DNA from: Basidiobolus meristosporus CBS 931.73
Lineage: Eukaryota > Basidiobolomycota > Basidiobolomycetes > Basidiobolales > Basidiobolaceae
NCBI GenBank assembly: GCA_002104905.1
Contig: MCFE01000431.1
Span: forward strand, 1-64,000
DNA: 64,000 nucleotides
Reading direction: 5' to 3'
The position numbers were made by a program, and so were the translations under genes. The notes below the pieces were generated by a model. That model did not search any database and was not told the origin of the DNA. It saw nothing but the letters and a program-made list of their open reading frames with translations. Below, in pieces: positions 1 through 10,946 of this stretch (position 1 is the stretch's first letter; the number at the start of each line of letters is the position of its first letter).

Positions 1-45
1 ATTGCTGCCAGAACGTCCAAGTTTTGCCTGTCGTTAAGATATCAA
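1..45 (+). pseudogene. Remnant of the six-cysteine secreted-protein family (family B)
   Basis: The first bases resemble, with scattered changes, the middle of the family-B gene at 9570-10052 and of its broken copy near 17110-17150, around the shared stretch CTGTCGTTAAGA. The remnant is cut by the window edge, so its full extent is unknown. Confidence 0.4.
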
Positions 46-970
46 GGGTAAGCATGCTCCTCGTGAACATGAAAAGTTTGTAATCAAATACGCTTGAATG
101 CCGTTAGTATTCGAGCTAAGCATTTGAAAAGGTAAAGCTCTTGTGGTATGTTTACTTATTACCTCTGTTGTTATCCATTAGTGTCTGTTTATCTTGAAGA
201 AAAGGCAGTTTGAGTTTACGATCATCAATACACACAACCGGTTGAGTATACCCACAGCTGGTAAGGACGGTTTGTACACTCCAGCAATTTTGATAATTAC
301 TCCTAATCACAGCAAAAGCCCAAAACCTAATGACTTTCCCTTAGAGGTATTGCTCAGTAAAGCCTAAGTGGAATATAATCGTTTACACAAAAGGTTTAGC
401 ACATTATACAATGCTGCGGTTTAAAAAACCTGGTACTTGATGAACATGACTAACCAGGTACTATCCGGATATGGGTAATGGTTCAAAGGTTTTTTAGGAT
501 AAAATTGAGTAAATTTTCGACAAAATCTGTTCCTAAATACGTCATTTTGTATTGGCTGTATTACTTTGCAGGGTTTTTGATTCAAGATATGTGTGCTCGA
601 TAATCCTACATATTTAAAATATCAATGGGAAATCGGATTTTGGTTTGCCAAATTAGCCGTTATCTGCAGTATTTCTTGATCAACCGGGAAGTCTGCTTAT
701 AATTGTCCTTGGGCTTCACGGATAGTTGTATGCTTCCTTTAATCATCAATCATCTAAATAACAATTTGTGTAGACATCAACCCAAGCCCAATCTGAATGT
801 CAGCGAAAATCAAAATACCTTCAACAATGCCTTGCCAAGATATCAACCATTACCTCCCTGAGAGCACCAAGCCTAATAAGCAATCCTTGTGGAGACTGCT
901 GGCCTATCCGCCGAGAAATTAGCTAGGCTTGGTTTCATCAGTGAGGTATAGTTGCTGACTATAATTGGCC
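46..970. other. Intergenic, no gene recognised
   Basis: No reading frame with a plausible start, signal peptide or known motif was seen on either strand. Nothing can be assigned here. Confidence 0.5.
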
Positions 971-973
971 AGA

Positions 974-1321
974 TTAATCATCAACACCAGATTGAACAAA
1001 CCAGCCAATCATGTTATCATATGCAAAAATCTCTCGCAAGTGAGCGGAAGCGTAATAGTGAGTATCAAGCCAATATAGCACTTTGATAGGATTTTTCTTA
1101 ACAGCATCGATCCGGGATATGCAATACGCTAGATTGAACTGTATTGCTACAAAAACTGTTAGGGCGGATCTTGGTTGGAACCAGCTAGATCCTGAAATAG
1201 ATGGCGGTGATAATTTAGAAGTGCGACTACAACTATTCCGGCTTTTGGATGGGCTATGCATGGTGGCTTCAGAGGCATGACACAGCAGTAGCAAAAGAGC
1301 AACGCATAGTAGCACAAGCAA
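974..1321 (-). pseudogene. Possible decayed secreted-protein ORF with a hydrophobic leader
   Basis: This minus-strand frame opens with a very hydrophobic stretch (LVLLCVALLLLLCHASEA) that reads like a signal peptide and runs for 115 codons. It has no ATG: the first usable codon is TTG and an in-frame TAA lies only about ten codons upstream. It is either a relic whose start was lost or a chance frame. No family is recognised in the rest. Confidence 0.25.
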
Positions 1322-1844
1322 GTGTGACCAGGATAATTTCCACGTATAAAAAGATTAGCGAAGGCCTGGATATTGGCAAGAATACACCATGACTTTTGCA
1401 AACTGGCTCTATAATCGGGTGAATGACTCCGACGAAGGAGAAGAGGACTATGAAGGAAGATGCTTCTCCTGGAGCAACAACAGTCCTGCAGGACCATACT
1501 ACAGCTACGAGAAAATCTGGGACATGCCTGTTGGTAGCTCACGTCCAGCAACGATTGCTAGCAAGGTAGTCACTGTTTCGAGAAAGGCGTGATGGGATAA
1601 GCAACATATCACTCTTGGATAATTAAATAAAGAGCCTGATGCTGTCATAAGGCTTGTTCAACCCACACCTTTAGCCAGAGTGAATTTCCGCATTGACATT
1701 TCTTGGCCATGTGTGCACGCGGTGTGGCAAGGTAAACACCCGAGCAGTCCGTATTTGAGTCATCAGCATGCTAAGCAACTTACTGATACTGTGGTAAGGC
1801 TGCATGTACTCAACGGTCATATAGTGGTTGGCATTCAGGTGCTA

Positions 1845-2246
1845 TTTTCACTGTTGCTGCTACCGTTGCTTTTATCATCTCACCGTTACCGGCTCCACCA
1901 TGACCAGAGCTATAAGCACGTAAATCATCTTCACCATTTATGTTACCTTGATTGCTGTAACCACTTGTATTACCATCAGCATTTCCGCCATTGCCGTTGC
2001 ACGCATCACTATTCCGTTGCTGCCCTTGGCATTGTCACCATGACCTACACTGTTTCCGCCATCAGCAGAATTATTAGCACTCCCATCATTTCCACCGTTT
2101 CTTTTATTATTTCTACCGTTGCTATTTACGCTGCCACCAGCATATATGAGAGAATCCGGGATCAAGCTATGCAGCTCCCAACTGTTTGCTAGTCTTAACC
2201 CTTGCTTTCCAGCCCCACTCGGCAATACATGAGTAGCGTACATCAA
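1845..2246 (-). pseudogene. Gly/Asn/Ser-rich protein relic, frameshifted
   Basis: Read on the minus strand, one frame gives a Gly-, Asn- and Ser-rich low-complexity sequence (blocks such as NGGNDGSANNSADGG). Near 2010 it jumps to another frame that continues in the same style (NGNGGNADGNTSG). Continuation of the same composition across the jump suggests a single frameshift in a former coding region. A second minus-strand stretch of the same type lies at 4770-5020. The function is unknown; such sequences occur in cell-wall or secreted proteins. GGN-type trinucleotide repetition without coding is the alternative. Confidence 0.35.
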
Positions 2247-2249
2247 TGA

Positions 2250-3120
2250 GGCTTGTACCGATATTTCCGAGACATGAATGCAAGTCAGCCACTTAGGAAG
2301 GAAAAAGTAACTCTATTTCTCCTCAGGATCTTGACCCACTTTTTACGCATATTCATTGCCGGATGGATCTGGAACTCTCAACCACCAAGTATACCGAGCG
2401 ATTCCAGAGGCATACATAGGTGGCAAGCCATTGGAATCTTCTCACGTTCAAAATCCTGGTGTAGAATATTCCATCATCCCTGGCAAATACTGAAAGATGT
2501 CTTGCCGGACGCCTTTGTGCAATAATTTGCAGTGCTGAACACCCATACTAGAGTATCGTGGATATGAAGTGTGTCCATGGAGGCTGTATGATCCCACATA
2601 TGAATACTGAGGATATCGGTCCCATCCGTTTGTAGATTCACGAAGGATTCACGAATATTGATGCGAAATCTTTGTCAACAATGGACAGTTTAGTTGGGGT
2701 TCTTGCCCTTTCCCAGCTGGTAGGATTTGTAGTCAATTGTGAATTTGGTTGCAACAACCATCTGATCACTTCATGTTCAGTCGCCCATTCATGCCTCTAA
2801 TTGATACCAACTTGTGCATTGATGAAGCTCCATCCTGCCTCGGAATAAGCAAAGAAGATTGAAGCATGTGGCTTTGTCCATTTGAATCTCTCAGCCATTG
2901 CTATGAGTAGAGGCATATGACAAGTCAAAGCTCTTAATTAGCCAGAGCCAGGTAGGAGGTGAAAATAATCGCTATTTATGCCATTTGTCATTTATGCATT
3001 TGTCAGCATGCGTTCTGAGCAACTCACATTGACCATAAATGGATTGATAACTCGATTACCAAATTGGGTGATTAAGTGGAAATTAACCAGAAACTTCCAA
3101 ACATTTGTCATCCAACTGCA
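2250..3120. other. Intergenic, no gene recognised
   Basis: Short frames occur on both strands, but none has a credible start, motif or paralogue in the window. The last 60 bases belong to the upstream region of the DJ-1 gene. Confidence 0.5.
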
Positions 3121-3129
3121 AAAACCCAT

Positions 3130-3136
3130 TATAAAA
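3130..3136 (+). promoter_or_regulatory. TATA box of DJ-1 copy 1
   Basis: TATAAAA lies 44 bp before the ATG. The flanking CCCATTATA and a downstream GGTATTCAG block are shared with the promoters of copies 2 and 3. Confidence 0.6.
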
Positions 3137-3179
3137 TGCGATACGATAAGTTCAGGTTGGTATTCAGTACAATACAACA

Positions 3180-3908
3180 ATGCCAGCCAATCTTCCACGC
3201 AGAGCACTACTAGCCATCACCAGCTATAACGAGCCTTTCTACGCCAATGGTAGTAAGACTGGACTCTTTTATACGGAAGCGTTGCACCCGTTCGAAGCAC
3301 TTGTCGAGGCCGGGTTCGAGGTTGACTTCGCCTCCGAGACTGGCACTTACGGAGTGGATGAGCACTCCTTGTCGAAAGACTTTCTCTCCGAGGATGATCA
3401 AAAGGTGCTGAACGACCCAGAGCATCCATTCAATGTCAAACTGAACTCACAGCTTCACAAGGCGTCGGACCTCAACCCTGCTGATTATGGTCTATTCTTT
3501 GCTTCTGCTGGGCACGCGACCTTGTGGGATTACCCTACGGCTCGTGGCCTGCAGCATATTGCCGAGGACATATACAAGCGTGGAGGTGTTGTTTCAGCTG
3601 TGTGTCATGGGCCAGCCATTCTCCCTGCCATCGTTGACAGCACCACAGGCAAATCCATCATCGCTGGCAAGAAGGTCACCGGGTTCACCACGGAGGGTGA
3701 GGTGATGCTTAGCCTGCTTGATATTATCAAATCAGCCAATGTGGCTACAATCGAAGAAGGAGCGGCCGCTGTTGGAGCCGAGTATGTGGCACCCCCCACT
3801 CCGTTTGCCGATTTTACACAAACTGACGGCCGAGTTGTCACTGGAGCTAACCCAGCAAGCGCACGATCCACCGCTGAGGATGCCATCAAGGTGTTCTCGA
3901 GCCTCTAA
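3180..3908 (+). CDS. Hsp31-type DJ-1/PfpI protein, copy 1 (predicted glutathione-independent glyoxalase/chaperone)
   Basis: This intronless 242-aa protein belongs to the DJ-1/ThiJ/PfpI superfamily and closely follows yeast Hsp31 in length and wording. Visible family landmarks are the TYGVDEHS block near 56-63, ASAGHATLWDYP (108-119) and the nucleophile elbow AVCHGPAIL with Cys142 and His143. Glu33 and Glu174 match the conserved acidic residues of Hsp31. Members convert methylglyoxal to D-lactate without glutathione and act as stress chaperones in the cytosol. The ATG at 3180 is chosen because it sits 44 bp after a TATA box and the paralogues start at the same codon. Two paralogues lie at 20488 and 23907. 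Downstream sequence to about 4780 is shared with copy 3. No signal peptide is seen. Activity is inferred from the family. Confidence 0.93.
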   Translation: MPANLPRRALLAITSYNEPFYANGSKTGLFYTEALHPFEALVEAGFEVDFASETGTYGVDEHSLSKDFLSEDDQKVLNDPEHPFNVKLNSQLHKASDLNPADYGLFFASAGHATLWDYPTARGLQHIAEDIYKRGGVVSAVCHGPAILPAIVDSTTGKSIIAGKKVTGFTTEGEVMLSLLDIIKSANVATIEEGAAAVGAEYVAPPTPFADFTQTDGRVVTGANPASARSTAEDAIKVFSSL

Positions 3909-3911
3909 AGG

Positions 3912-4780
3912 GCAACATCTGTGTATAGTAGATAGACATTCAATAAATTCTTTAATTAACTCTCAATACTGTCTACATTGGTACTTCATGCATCTGGTGA
4001 TGGAAAAACTATTGGATGCTACAGAGTACCAAAAAAAATCTTTTGGCTTCTTGTTGCAGCGTTGTACTTTCGTATTTTCTACAATGCAGAGAGGAAATGG
4101 GTGATACATTTAACAGAAATGTCATGGATATTTGGAGAGCTGGGAAACTGGTAAAGTTAAGGATTTTTCCTAGTCTTTCAAAAGGCTTTTGTAGAGATGA
4201 CTCTTAGGGTAATGTGGAGTGCGCAAGACATCATCAATAACCTCATTGATTGGTTAGCAGTGTTTGGAGTCAATGGATAGTAAAGCACAACATACTCTCA
4301 CACCTGTAGCGTGCTTTTATCTTAAGCAGCCTGTTTGTCAGACTTTTGATACCGGTATGTAGTTTGCCAACTATTGTTCTCTGAATTTCACTACTTGGAG
4401 AGTGTCACTGTTGATCATTTTATCTTGCCTGACCTGTCTACTGGCTGAAGCATGTTGAAATATATTTTTCTTGCTTGCTACTTCCACTATAGATAAGACC
4501 ATTGGGATTACTCTTGACCACATCCAATTGTGCAAGAGAACAACACCGCAGAGATGAAGAATCCATATGATGGCTTTCCTGTTTGTAATCCCGCATGGTT
4601 CTCTAGGGAGGTGGCATCTGGACAAGTCCCTTCAGCCAAAAGGCCATTGAGGATAGCAACGTAGCCAATGGTGCTTGTCACATATCCAAAGTTTAGGCAG
4701 TGTGCAAACATTGAGAATAACGGAAGCCATCTATTGCTTTTATGGCATGATTTCACATGGCCCTGGCTCTCAATATAACA
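3912..4780 (+). repeat. 3' flank shared by DJ-1 copies 1 and 3
   Basis: From the stop codon onward this flank aligns with 24639-25400 downstream of copy 3, with small insertions and deletions (for example the AATAAATTC poly(A)-like region, then CAGCGTTGTACTT, then a plus-strand block reading CNPA). Inside it, near 4470-4740, a broken plus-strand frame reads IVQENNT... NPYDGFPVCNPAWF, paralleled by a similar peptide near 25270-25410, so an old coding relic may be present. No family is recognised. Confidence 0.5.
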
Positions 4781-5020
4781 CAATCATCCCAGCTGTCTCC
4801 GCTCTGATTGACACCGCCATTGTCATTACCTTCAAAATCACAGCTTCCAGCCCCGTTTGCGTTATTGCCACCATTGCTAACCTCTCCGCTCCCACCATCA
4901 CTACCGCCGCTACTGTTACCAGTATCAAAAGCACCACTACCACAACTACCATTCCCATTATCACCACTGCTACCGCTATTTCCATTGCCAGCGCCGCCAC
5001 CACCTAATTTTAGCCATCAA
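4770..5020 (-). pseudogene. Second Gly/Asn/Ser-rich relic
   Basis: The minus strand reads a Gly/Asn/Ser/Asp-rich sequence (for example GNSGSSGDNGNGSCGSG and SNGGNNANGAGSC) with two regularly placed cysteines, ending at a Trp-Asp-Asp-Cys block. There is no intact start: in-frame stops lie just upstream. It resembles the relic at 1845-2246 in style and strand. Confidence 0.35.
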
Positions 5021-5230
5021 GCCCTTTTCCTCCGCATTATTTAAGCGGGCTCTGCTACATGGCTACGTATAATCAACCAATGGATGACTGAAACTAATTT
5101 TATGCGATATATGATACCTGTTGCTTGACGAGCATGAAGTTAGTGTCACAAATAAATAAATGGTTACTTGAATGGCATTGAGAAAGCAATAGAAGTATGG
5201 CAACTTTGTGAGGGAATCCCCCATCCAGTC

Positions 5231-5408
5231 ATGCAGCTTTCCTTCCTCTTGCTTGTTGCAGCAATCATATCTTTGTGAATCTCAGGCATCTCACACCAAC
5301 GACCTATGTGCCGAGCAGTTGGGAGCTTGTTTACAGGAGGCAGTGACTTCCAACAACGAAGACCAATCCTTGACTGAGAATGAAGGCGACTTAGATTTGA
5401 GTGATTGA
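5231..5408 (+). pseudogene. Decayed copy of secreted-protein family A
   Basis: It begins with the family-A leader MQLSFLLLV, then hits TGA at codon 16. A frame change restores a family-like segment (LCAEQLGACLQE, matching PCVEQQGACYQD of the 16216 gene) that ends at TGA 5406-5408. The later two thirds of the protein are missing. It is recognisable as a relative because both the upstream CAGTCATG context and the leader match. Confidence 0.6.
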
Positions 5409-5409
5409 A

Positions 5410-6490
5410 TTATAATAAGTAAAGTTGCAAAGAATTGGCATTTTTAATGGCTGCTTTTTCAGCACAGCTGATGCATCATTAAACCTTAAGTAGTTTGACA
5501 AAGCATAGGTCATCAATTAGACCCTCTATCTACCCATCATGAATGTAAGAGATTTTCTTGGTGGTTATACTCTGACTTGCAAGCCTCATGTGCTTCAAAG
5601 TCATTAAGAACCATTGTTGAGTATTACATAGAACAATGCACCTCAAGATGGCTTCATGTTACTGTGTGCTATTAGCCAGCTTTTGCTCCCTTAATAAGTG
5701 AGTAAACAACTGAGTTCCATACCAATCACACACAAGTATGAAGGCAGCAAGTGCAGCTAAGATATAAACATTGTGAATGCACATTTAAATCTACCACTAC
5801 ATGCATATACAGAGAGCTTGGAATGCAGGGTTTCCAGCAGTTCTCATCTAGTCTATGCACCCATATATAGCACTTCTAGGCCACATCAAGGAGTTAGCTT
5901 GTAATTCCCAAGTTCATACTGGTGTATATGTTTTGCTTCAAATATTGTTTTTATTTACCAAAGTATTATTGTGTAACTATAGTGGTATAGTAGCTTTCCT
6001 CTTCACTGAATACTTGCATCTTAAATTGAAACTATTGATCCATGACTAAGCAATACAGTTGTACTGTTGTTGGTATATATTAATGACTATTTATAGTTTG
6101 ATCAATATGGTATTATTTATGATAGACATAAATCACTTTTAGTCAGCATACACACATATTCTGAAGAGCATTTCCAACATGCACTGGAACTAAAGCATCT
6201 CATTCATTGCAATGTTATATACAATCAAGGAGTGCTCAGCATCCTGAAGGAGCCCAACTCTGAATACAATATGCCTAATTCACCAGGTTGCATGTGTATG
6301 CACACCTTGTGCACCATCAAGATTCTCAAGGATACATTGGATTCACCATAATATAGATGGGCTAGCCTCTATGAGTAATGATAAAAGGCTGCTAGGTATT
6401 GGTAATATCTTCTGAAAGTGTTGAAGGAATGGCTCATGTAGTAGACAAAGGCAGCTAAACTTTATGTGAGCAGTTTTGATACAGGCTATC
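5410..6490. other. AT-rich intergenic, no gene recognised
   Basis: No coding frame with support. The base composition becomes more AT-rich towards the LTR remnant at 6495. Confidence 0.5.
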
Positions 6491-6494
6491 AGTT

Positions 6495-6835
6495 TGTTGT
6501 AGGAGTCTTGGAGACATTTGCATTTACTGGGAGAGTAAGTGTATTATTGGGCATTCACTTAATGACTTGTTCAAGTGAAAGTAGTATTTGTACTTTTGTG
6601 TACTCTTTGTATACTCTTTGTAAGACAAGCACATAGAATATGCTTAGGAATGTCCCTAGAGTATGTGTGCAAATTTGAGGCTGTATTAGCTGCTTTAAGA
6701 TATTTCATTTCCTAAGTGCCTGTACTTTTGGGAGGAGCCATTCCAGGTAAACCCCAATAAGGAACTTTGTCAGAGCCTGACCTGTAGTCTATAATCTAGG
6801 CAATCATGTTGGATGGATGATTAGGTGTAATTACA
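6495..6835 (-). mobile_element. Degenerate solo LTR of the copia-type element (LTR2)
   Basis: It starts TGTTGTAGGAGTCTTGGAGA and shares, in order, the blocks of the better LTR2 copies at 27978, 30903 and 52854: AAAGTAGTATTTGTACTTT, then TGTGCAAATTTGAGGCTG, then AACAAGGAA-like text. It is heavily mutated and the right end is uncertain. Confidence 0.5.
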
Positions 6836-7329
6836 AAATTTACCACATAATGTATTTGCTGTAGACAATAGTTTTGTGTGCTTGCATATCTGGTTTATTG
6901 TCTTGAGCATACATTAGAAGACACAATATAATATGTATGGAGCTCTGAGCCCAATATACTTTGTCAGGAGTATAACTCCAGCTTCAGTGATCTAACCAAG
7001 AACCACCTATATAGTACACCCAGTCCTCCATTTGGTTTTTGATATTACCATATCCTATTCTCTTCTACTGCCTTTTGGTTCAGTCCAATCTTGACTATAT
7101 AAGCTCCCAAGCTTCTGGTCTAGCAAATTTCTGGTCGAGGCAGAGAGATGATGGTGAAGAAAATGCTGTGTACCTGAATCATAAGCATTATCACTGTCAT
7201 AACTTAATTATTCATATATAGTTAGAACTGATTAACAGAGTCAAAAATCTTTTAATAGGTTCATTGCCCATCATGGTAATGGTAAATGCCAAATGTTGAC
7301 CTCTAAGTGCTCACTCAACTCAAGTGACC

Positions 7330-7590
7330 CCAGTGAAGCGGTACCAATGCAGTGCCCTTGCCTCCCCAAGACAGTCTAAAATGCAATCCTGAACAAGGAG
7401 TGAAGGAACATACTGCGGGTCTTTACATCAAGAAATTGGCCAAGATTGACTTCATTACCCTGACTTTCAATGCCGCCAACCAAGGCAAGAATGAAGGCCT
7501 CAACCACAGAGTGAAGGACTTAAATCTAGCTATCTTGGATGAGGCTGATACCTCTGCATCAGGAGGATATGCTACATGTGCCGTATAAAC
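7330..7590 (+). pseudogene. Relic of a dienelactone-hydrolase-like alpha/beta-hydrolase
   Basis: The frame reads GVKEHTAGLYIKKLAKIDF and ITLTFNAANQGKNEG, then skips to SASGGYATCAV. This follows the order of the YcjY-like alpha/beta-hydrolase family (HPGGGVKEQTAGLYA..., FDAAYQGES, then the ICASGGY nucleophile elbow). About 20-25 residues between the blocks are missing or scrambled, and the frame stops shortly after the elbow. A second relic of the same family is at 22094-22260. Confidence 0.55.
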
Positions 7591-7929
7591 TTATTTCATG
7601 GGGAGAAGCTATGCATGGCAGTCATTTATTCAATGACTTGGAGTGTGGCGCCTTCCTGCTTAGTGATGGAACATGGGTACCAATGGGCTCGCATATCAAA
7701 CCTTCATTCAGGCAAGCTACACTGATAAATCAATTGTGGGAATCCAGGTTTTCGAGTGTATTGGCACAGTCAATGCCGAACACATATAACTAATCAAAAG
7801 TGCGTATATTGCAACAAGAAAGTCCAAGGTAGCCTCAACTAATCCCTGTACTATCCGCTCAATATTGTCGACTCTTGACAAACAAAAATAAATTTATTCA
7901 CACCAGTACTCTAAGCCAACCGGGTTAAA

Positions 7930-8005
7930 TCAATCTATCTTGCATAATGCTATGAACGAAGCCTAATTGAATGGGATTGAGAAGGTGATATAAATCGGGA
8001 AAGCT
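7930..8005 (+). promoter_or_regulatory. Orphan copy of the family-A promoter
   Basis: The block from GGTTAAATCAATCTA through ATGAACGAAGCCTAATTGA to GTGATATAAATCGG nearly repeats the promoter before the 16216 gene, including its TATA box. It is followed by unrelated sequence rather than the secreted-protein gene. Confidence 0.5.
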
Positions 8006-8168
8006 CCGCGTAGATGCGTAGAAGATTGTATATCAACGACTGAACCAGCTTTACGACCAATCAAAGGATTATTGCAATTATGGGTGCAAACAAGAACCAT
8101 CCTCAAAAAAGCAAAGCAATGTCCGCTAGTTGTTAGGAGTGACCATTCAAGAAACACTTAACGACAAA

Positions 8169-8523
8169 ATGCTTTTCATAAATATCCTCTTAGCCGGCAT
8201 CCTCTTTTGCCGCTCCTCTTGACCGCGACCAGCCCGGTATTACGGCAACCCCCGAGTATGTGGAGCTATATAAAAACGTAAAGGTATGTCGTGAAGAATT
8301 TCCATCCTCACTCAAGGCCATTCCCGCTGGTAAGGAAGTGAGGTTTGCGGAATGTGTGAAGATGATCCAGGAGTTTACTCAAAGCCTGGGAGCACCGAGT
8401 AATAGTGTGGCAAAGCGTGCTCTTGACGTATTTTTTGATGCCCTAGATCGCTTTGAGCAGACAGCAAAAAGCTCAAACCTCGTCTGTGGGATTACTAAGC
8501 AAAAAGGCGGCAAGGATATGTAA
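8169..8523 (+). pseudogene. Small secreted protein gene with a one-base frameshift
   Basis: The ATG at 8169 opens a signal-peptide-like leader (MLFINILLAGILF), but the frame stops at a TGA after 17 codons. Counting one T fewer in the TTTT run at 8205-8208 joins the leader directly to AAPLDRDQPG and then to the long frame ending at 8521-8523. That would give about 117 aa with three cysteines and a mostly helical-looking body (for example ALDVFFDALDRFEQ). The junction falls exactly at a plausible signal-peptidase site, so a recent mutation or a homopolymer sequencing error is likely. The family is not recognised. Confidence 0.55.
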
Positions 8524-8929
8524 CAAAGGCTACTGCTGGAGAAGGGTAAGTTGCCATGGAGTTTTCTGTACAGAAACAGTAACTTAGAAGGTATTCAGTG
8601 CCATGGAGGAGTAGCGATTATCTCGTTTGGCATTGGATATGTAGCAAAGTGCACCAGAGTGGTGTTACATCAACAATATTCAAAGGTTTAGTAAGTTTGC
8701 ATTCTTACTGACGCTAAAGTCTTTTTGCAGTGGCTCCGAATATCATACTGCTAGCTTTATACTATAAAGCACTTGGTTGAAATCAAATGCTGATTACTAT
8801 TTCGTGTATGCACTGTCTCACATTTTTTGAGAAGTAGCAAACGGCGAGGCACCCAGGTTAAATCAATCTAGCTCGCATAAAGCTAATTGTGTGGGATCGA
8901 GAGAGTCCGCATGACTTCACCAATCAGTC

Positions 8930-9405
8930 ATGCAGCCTTCCTTCCTGTTGCTAGTTTCCGCCATCGCTTCACTGCAAGCAATCTCCGCTACCCCACTTGG
9001 TGGCTCCCAGGTAGCCTCAACCAATGAGCCATGCGTCGAACAACTGGGTGCTTGTTATCAGGACACTTAGGCCCCCAGTCAAGAACACCAGCCGTCAACT
9101 GAGGAGGTGGATGATTCGGAGATGAGTGGGCCAATGCAAACGAGCCAGACTTCGGGTTACAAGGGTTTGACATTTCAAATTTACAACCATCCCAAGCCTT
9201 ACTGGACAACATCAATGGCCATTCTGCAAGTAAAGCCAATGCCTTGTCCAACTCAAATCAGTTCGATCAGGCGCAAGTCATTGATCAAACCCTCTACAAA
9301 TTATCATCACTCAGCCAGCATGAAGTACAAGAGATCTGCTCGTCGCCACTTCAAAGATACTCCAGAAAATCATGGTGAGTTCCACAAAATAATGGAAGAA
9401 AATTG
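8930..9405 (+). pseudogene. Broken copy of secreted-protein family A
   Basis: It starts MQPSFLLLVSAIASLQAIS and follows the intact 16216 protein to YQDT, where TAG (9068-9070) interrupts it. Further on, frameshifts replace the middle, and the original frame reappears as MKYKRSARRHFK near 9320. The promoter copy lacks the GTGATATAAATCGG segment, so the TATA box is gone as well. Confidence 0.75.
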
Positions 9406-9494
9406 AAAAATAACGAGTGAAGGGAATGCAAAACACCGATGGTACTCAAAAAGTATAATAATTGTGTGAGTAATGACCTGATTAATCCATGAAA

Positions 9495-9501
9495 TATATA
9501 A
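9495..9501 (+). promoter_or_regulatory. TATA box of family-B gene
   Basis: TATATAA lies about 70 bp before the ATG at 9570. The corresponding position in the broken copy B (near 16917) reads TATACATAA. Confidence 0.4.
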
Positions 9502-9569
9502 TAGCAATTTTCCCAGCTAACCCATGTTGTATGCTATACAACAGCCCACAAATACGTTATTCGCTCCGC

Positions 9570-10052
9570 ATGCGCTTTATTACTGTAGGCCTTGCCGCGA
9601 ATCAAGTTGCCGTTGCTGCCCCAATCGGCTGTTCTTCTCCATGCACTCGCGAGTATAGAAGGGTTCATTATCGCAGTTTACCATGTGTACAGTATGCGAC
9701 CGATTACCACCAAAACGTTCGAGTTTTGTCTGTTTTTAAGACACCCAATGTCCGATCCCCGTTATTGCGTCAGGGTTTCACCACCGTGACCAGAAAGCAA
9801 GATAGCCTGAACATTGCTAATGCCAACAGCAATAAGGGCTTCAATGTCAAGTATCAAGCAGGGCCCAGTCTTAAACTGGAGGGTCGGGGCAACGCATTAG
9901 AATATGCCAAGCAAAAGGACTACAGTTCTTTCTCTCCCTACGTTCTGATGCAGCCCACCCAAGATGTACAGTACACAACACCAGTAACAGAGACACAATG
10001 TGTGAAAGAACAAAATATTCAATACACTCATTGTGCTGACAATTGCGCCTAA
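9570..10052 (+). CDS. Small six-cysteine predicted secreted protein (family B)
   Basis: The intronless 160-aa frame starts MRFITVGLAANQVAVAAP, a short and rather weak signal-peptide-like leader. The start at 9570 is preferred over the in-frame ATG at 9489 because that one lies before the TATATAA box, and the related copy at 16970 begins at the equivalent ATG. Cysteines are at 21, 25, 39, 144, 155 and 159, enough for three disulfides. Central residues are basic and Asn/Ser-rich. No known family is recognised. The paralogue at 16970-17265 is frameshifted and shortened, and a third trace sits at 1-45. It is part of the duplicated cassette with families A and C. Function unknown; an extracellular effector or wall protein is possible. 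Confidence 0.5.
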   Translation: MRFITVGLAANQVAVAAPIGCSSPCTREYRRVHYRSLPCVQYATDYHQNVRVLSVFKTPNVRSPLLRQGFTTVTRKQDSLNIANANSNKGFNVKYQAGPSLKLEGRGNALEYAKQKDYSSFSPYVLMQPTQDVQYTTPVTETQCVKEQNIQYTHCADNCA

Positions 10053-10513
10053 TAGGTAAATCAGCCTTAACTGAGAATATTGAGTATGCAGGACAAATAA
10101 GTCCTCTTTGCGCGACTACCATACTCTCACAGTATCATAGACTATCAATCCAAGGTAGACACGGTTTACCAGTCCAGAAAGAATCGACATTTGGCAATAC
10201 CTCACAACGACATACACCGGAGGAACAGGGACACTTTACATTTGGTTGGTGCAAGGGTGAATAGTGCATGCAACATAGCCGGGTAGAGAAGCTCAATCAG
10301 CGTTGTGTATCAACTACCGCATTTGGAGAACTGGTGGGCTCCTACCTTAAGATGTCAGTGAGCCCTATTTAGCGCCAGTTTCAATGTTTGTGTACTCATT
10401 CCATCGAACTGTAAATAGTTGTATCGATATTGGGGGTTAAATTGCCGTAAATGGGATTTTTGGTTTAAGTCAACATACGATTGCATTATTCGTGAGACGC
10501 AAAACGACTCATA

Positions 10514-10946
10514 CTACGATTTCTCAAGCAAGGGCTTGAAGCGTGCACACAGGAATGGCACTGTTCTTACGTAGTTGGTTATTTCATAGTCAATTACTCT
10601 AGTCCGGAGTAGTATATATAATACTGTTATTTTCGTCGATTTCAATATTATGGGATTTATCCACCAAATGAGTGAATATTTTATCGATTTTTTCCCTATA
10701 AATAGGGGGCATCTGTCGTTTGGTATCGTTACGACTGTACTTTACAGGATTATGTATATAGTACATTCCCAGTCTTTGTTTCCCAACAAAGACACTAATA
10801 CCAAGCTGGTAGATGAGATGTAGTGCGCTGTCCGTAAAGGGAAGTGTGAACTGTGGCCGATCGGTCTTTCGGGACCTTAGGACCTGTTCAGTTGATGAAC
10901 TTGCCGGTTGATTATTCCAACAGCCTGGCGAGGACGGTCTGCACAT
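10514..10946 (-). pseudogene. Family-C ORF, disrupted copy A
   Basis: On the minus strand the frame shares MYYIHNPVKYSRNDT with the intact copy at 17697-17981 and later, in another frame, YEITNYVRTVPFLCARxKP. Between its first residues and MYYIHN it carries some 190 extra bases that stay in frame. It then stops early (TTPD, stop) owing to a frame change before the conserved C-terminal block. Confidence 0.45.

Noticed and set aside
3605-3889. Long minus-strand frame inside DJ-1 copy 1, repeated at 24332-24616 in copy 3
   Set aside because: It mirrors the codons of the DJ-1 gene on the other strand and is present only because the genes are paralogues.
9489-9569. Upstream in-frame ATG for the family-B protein
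   Set aside because: It precedes the TATATAA box, and the related copy has no equivalent frame; the ATG at 9570 aligns with the paralogue's start.
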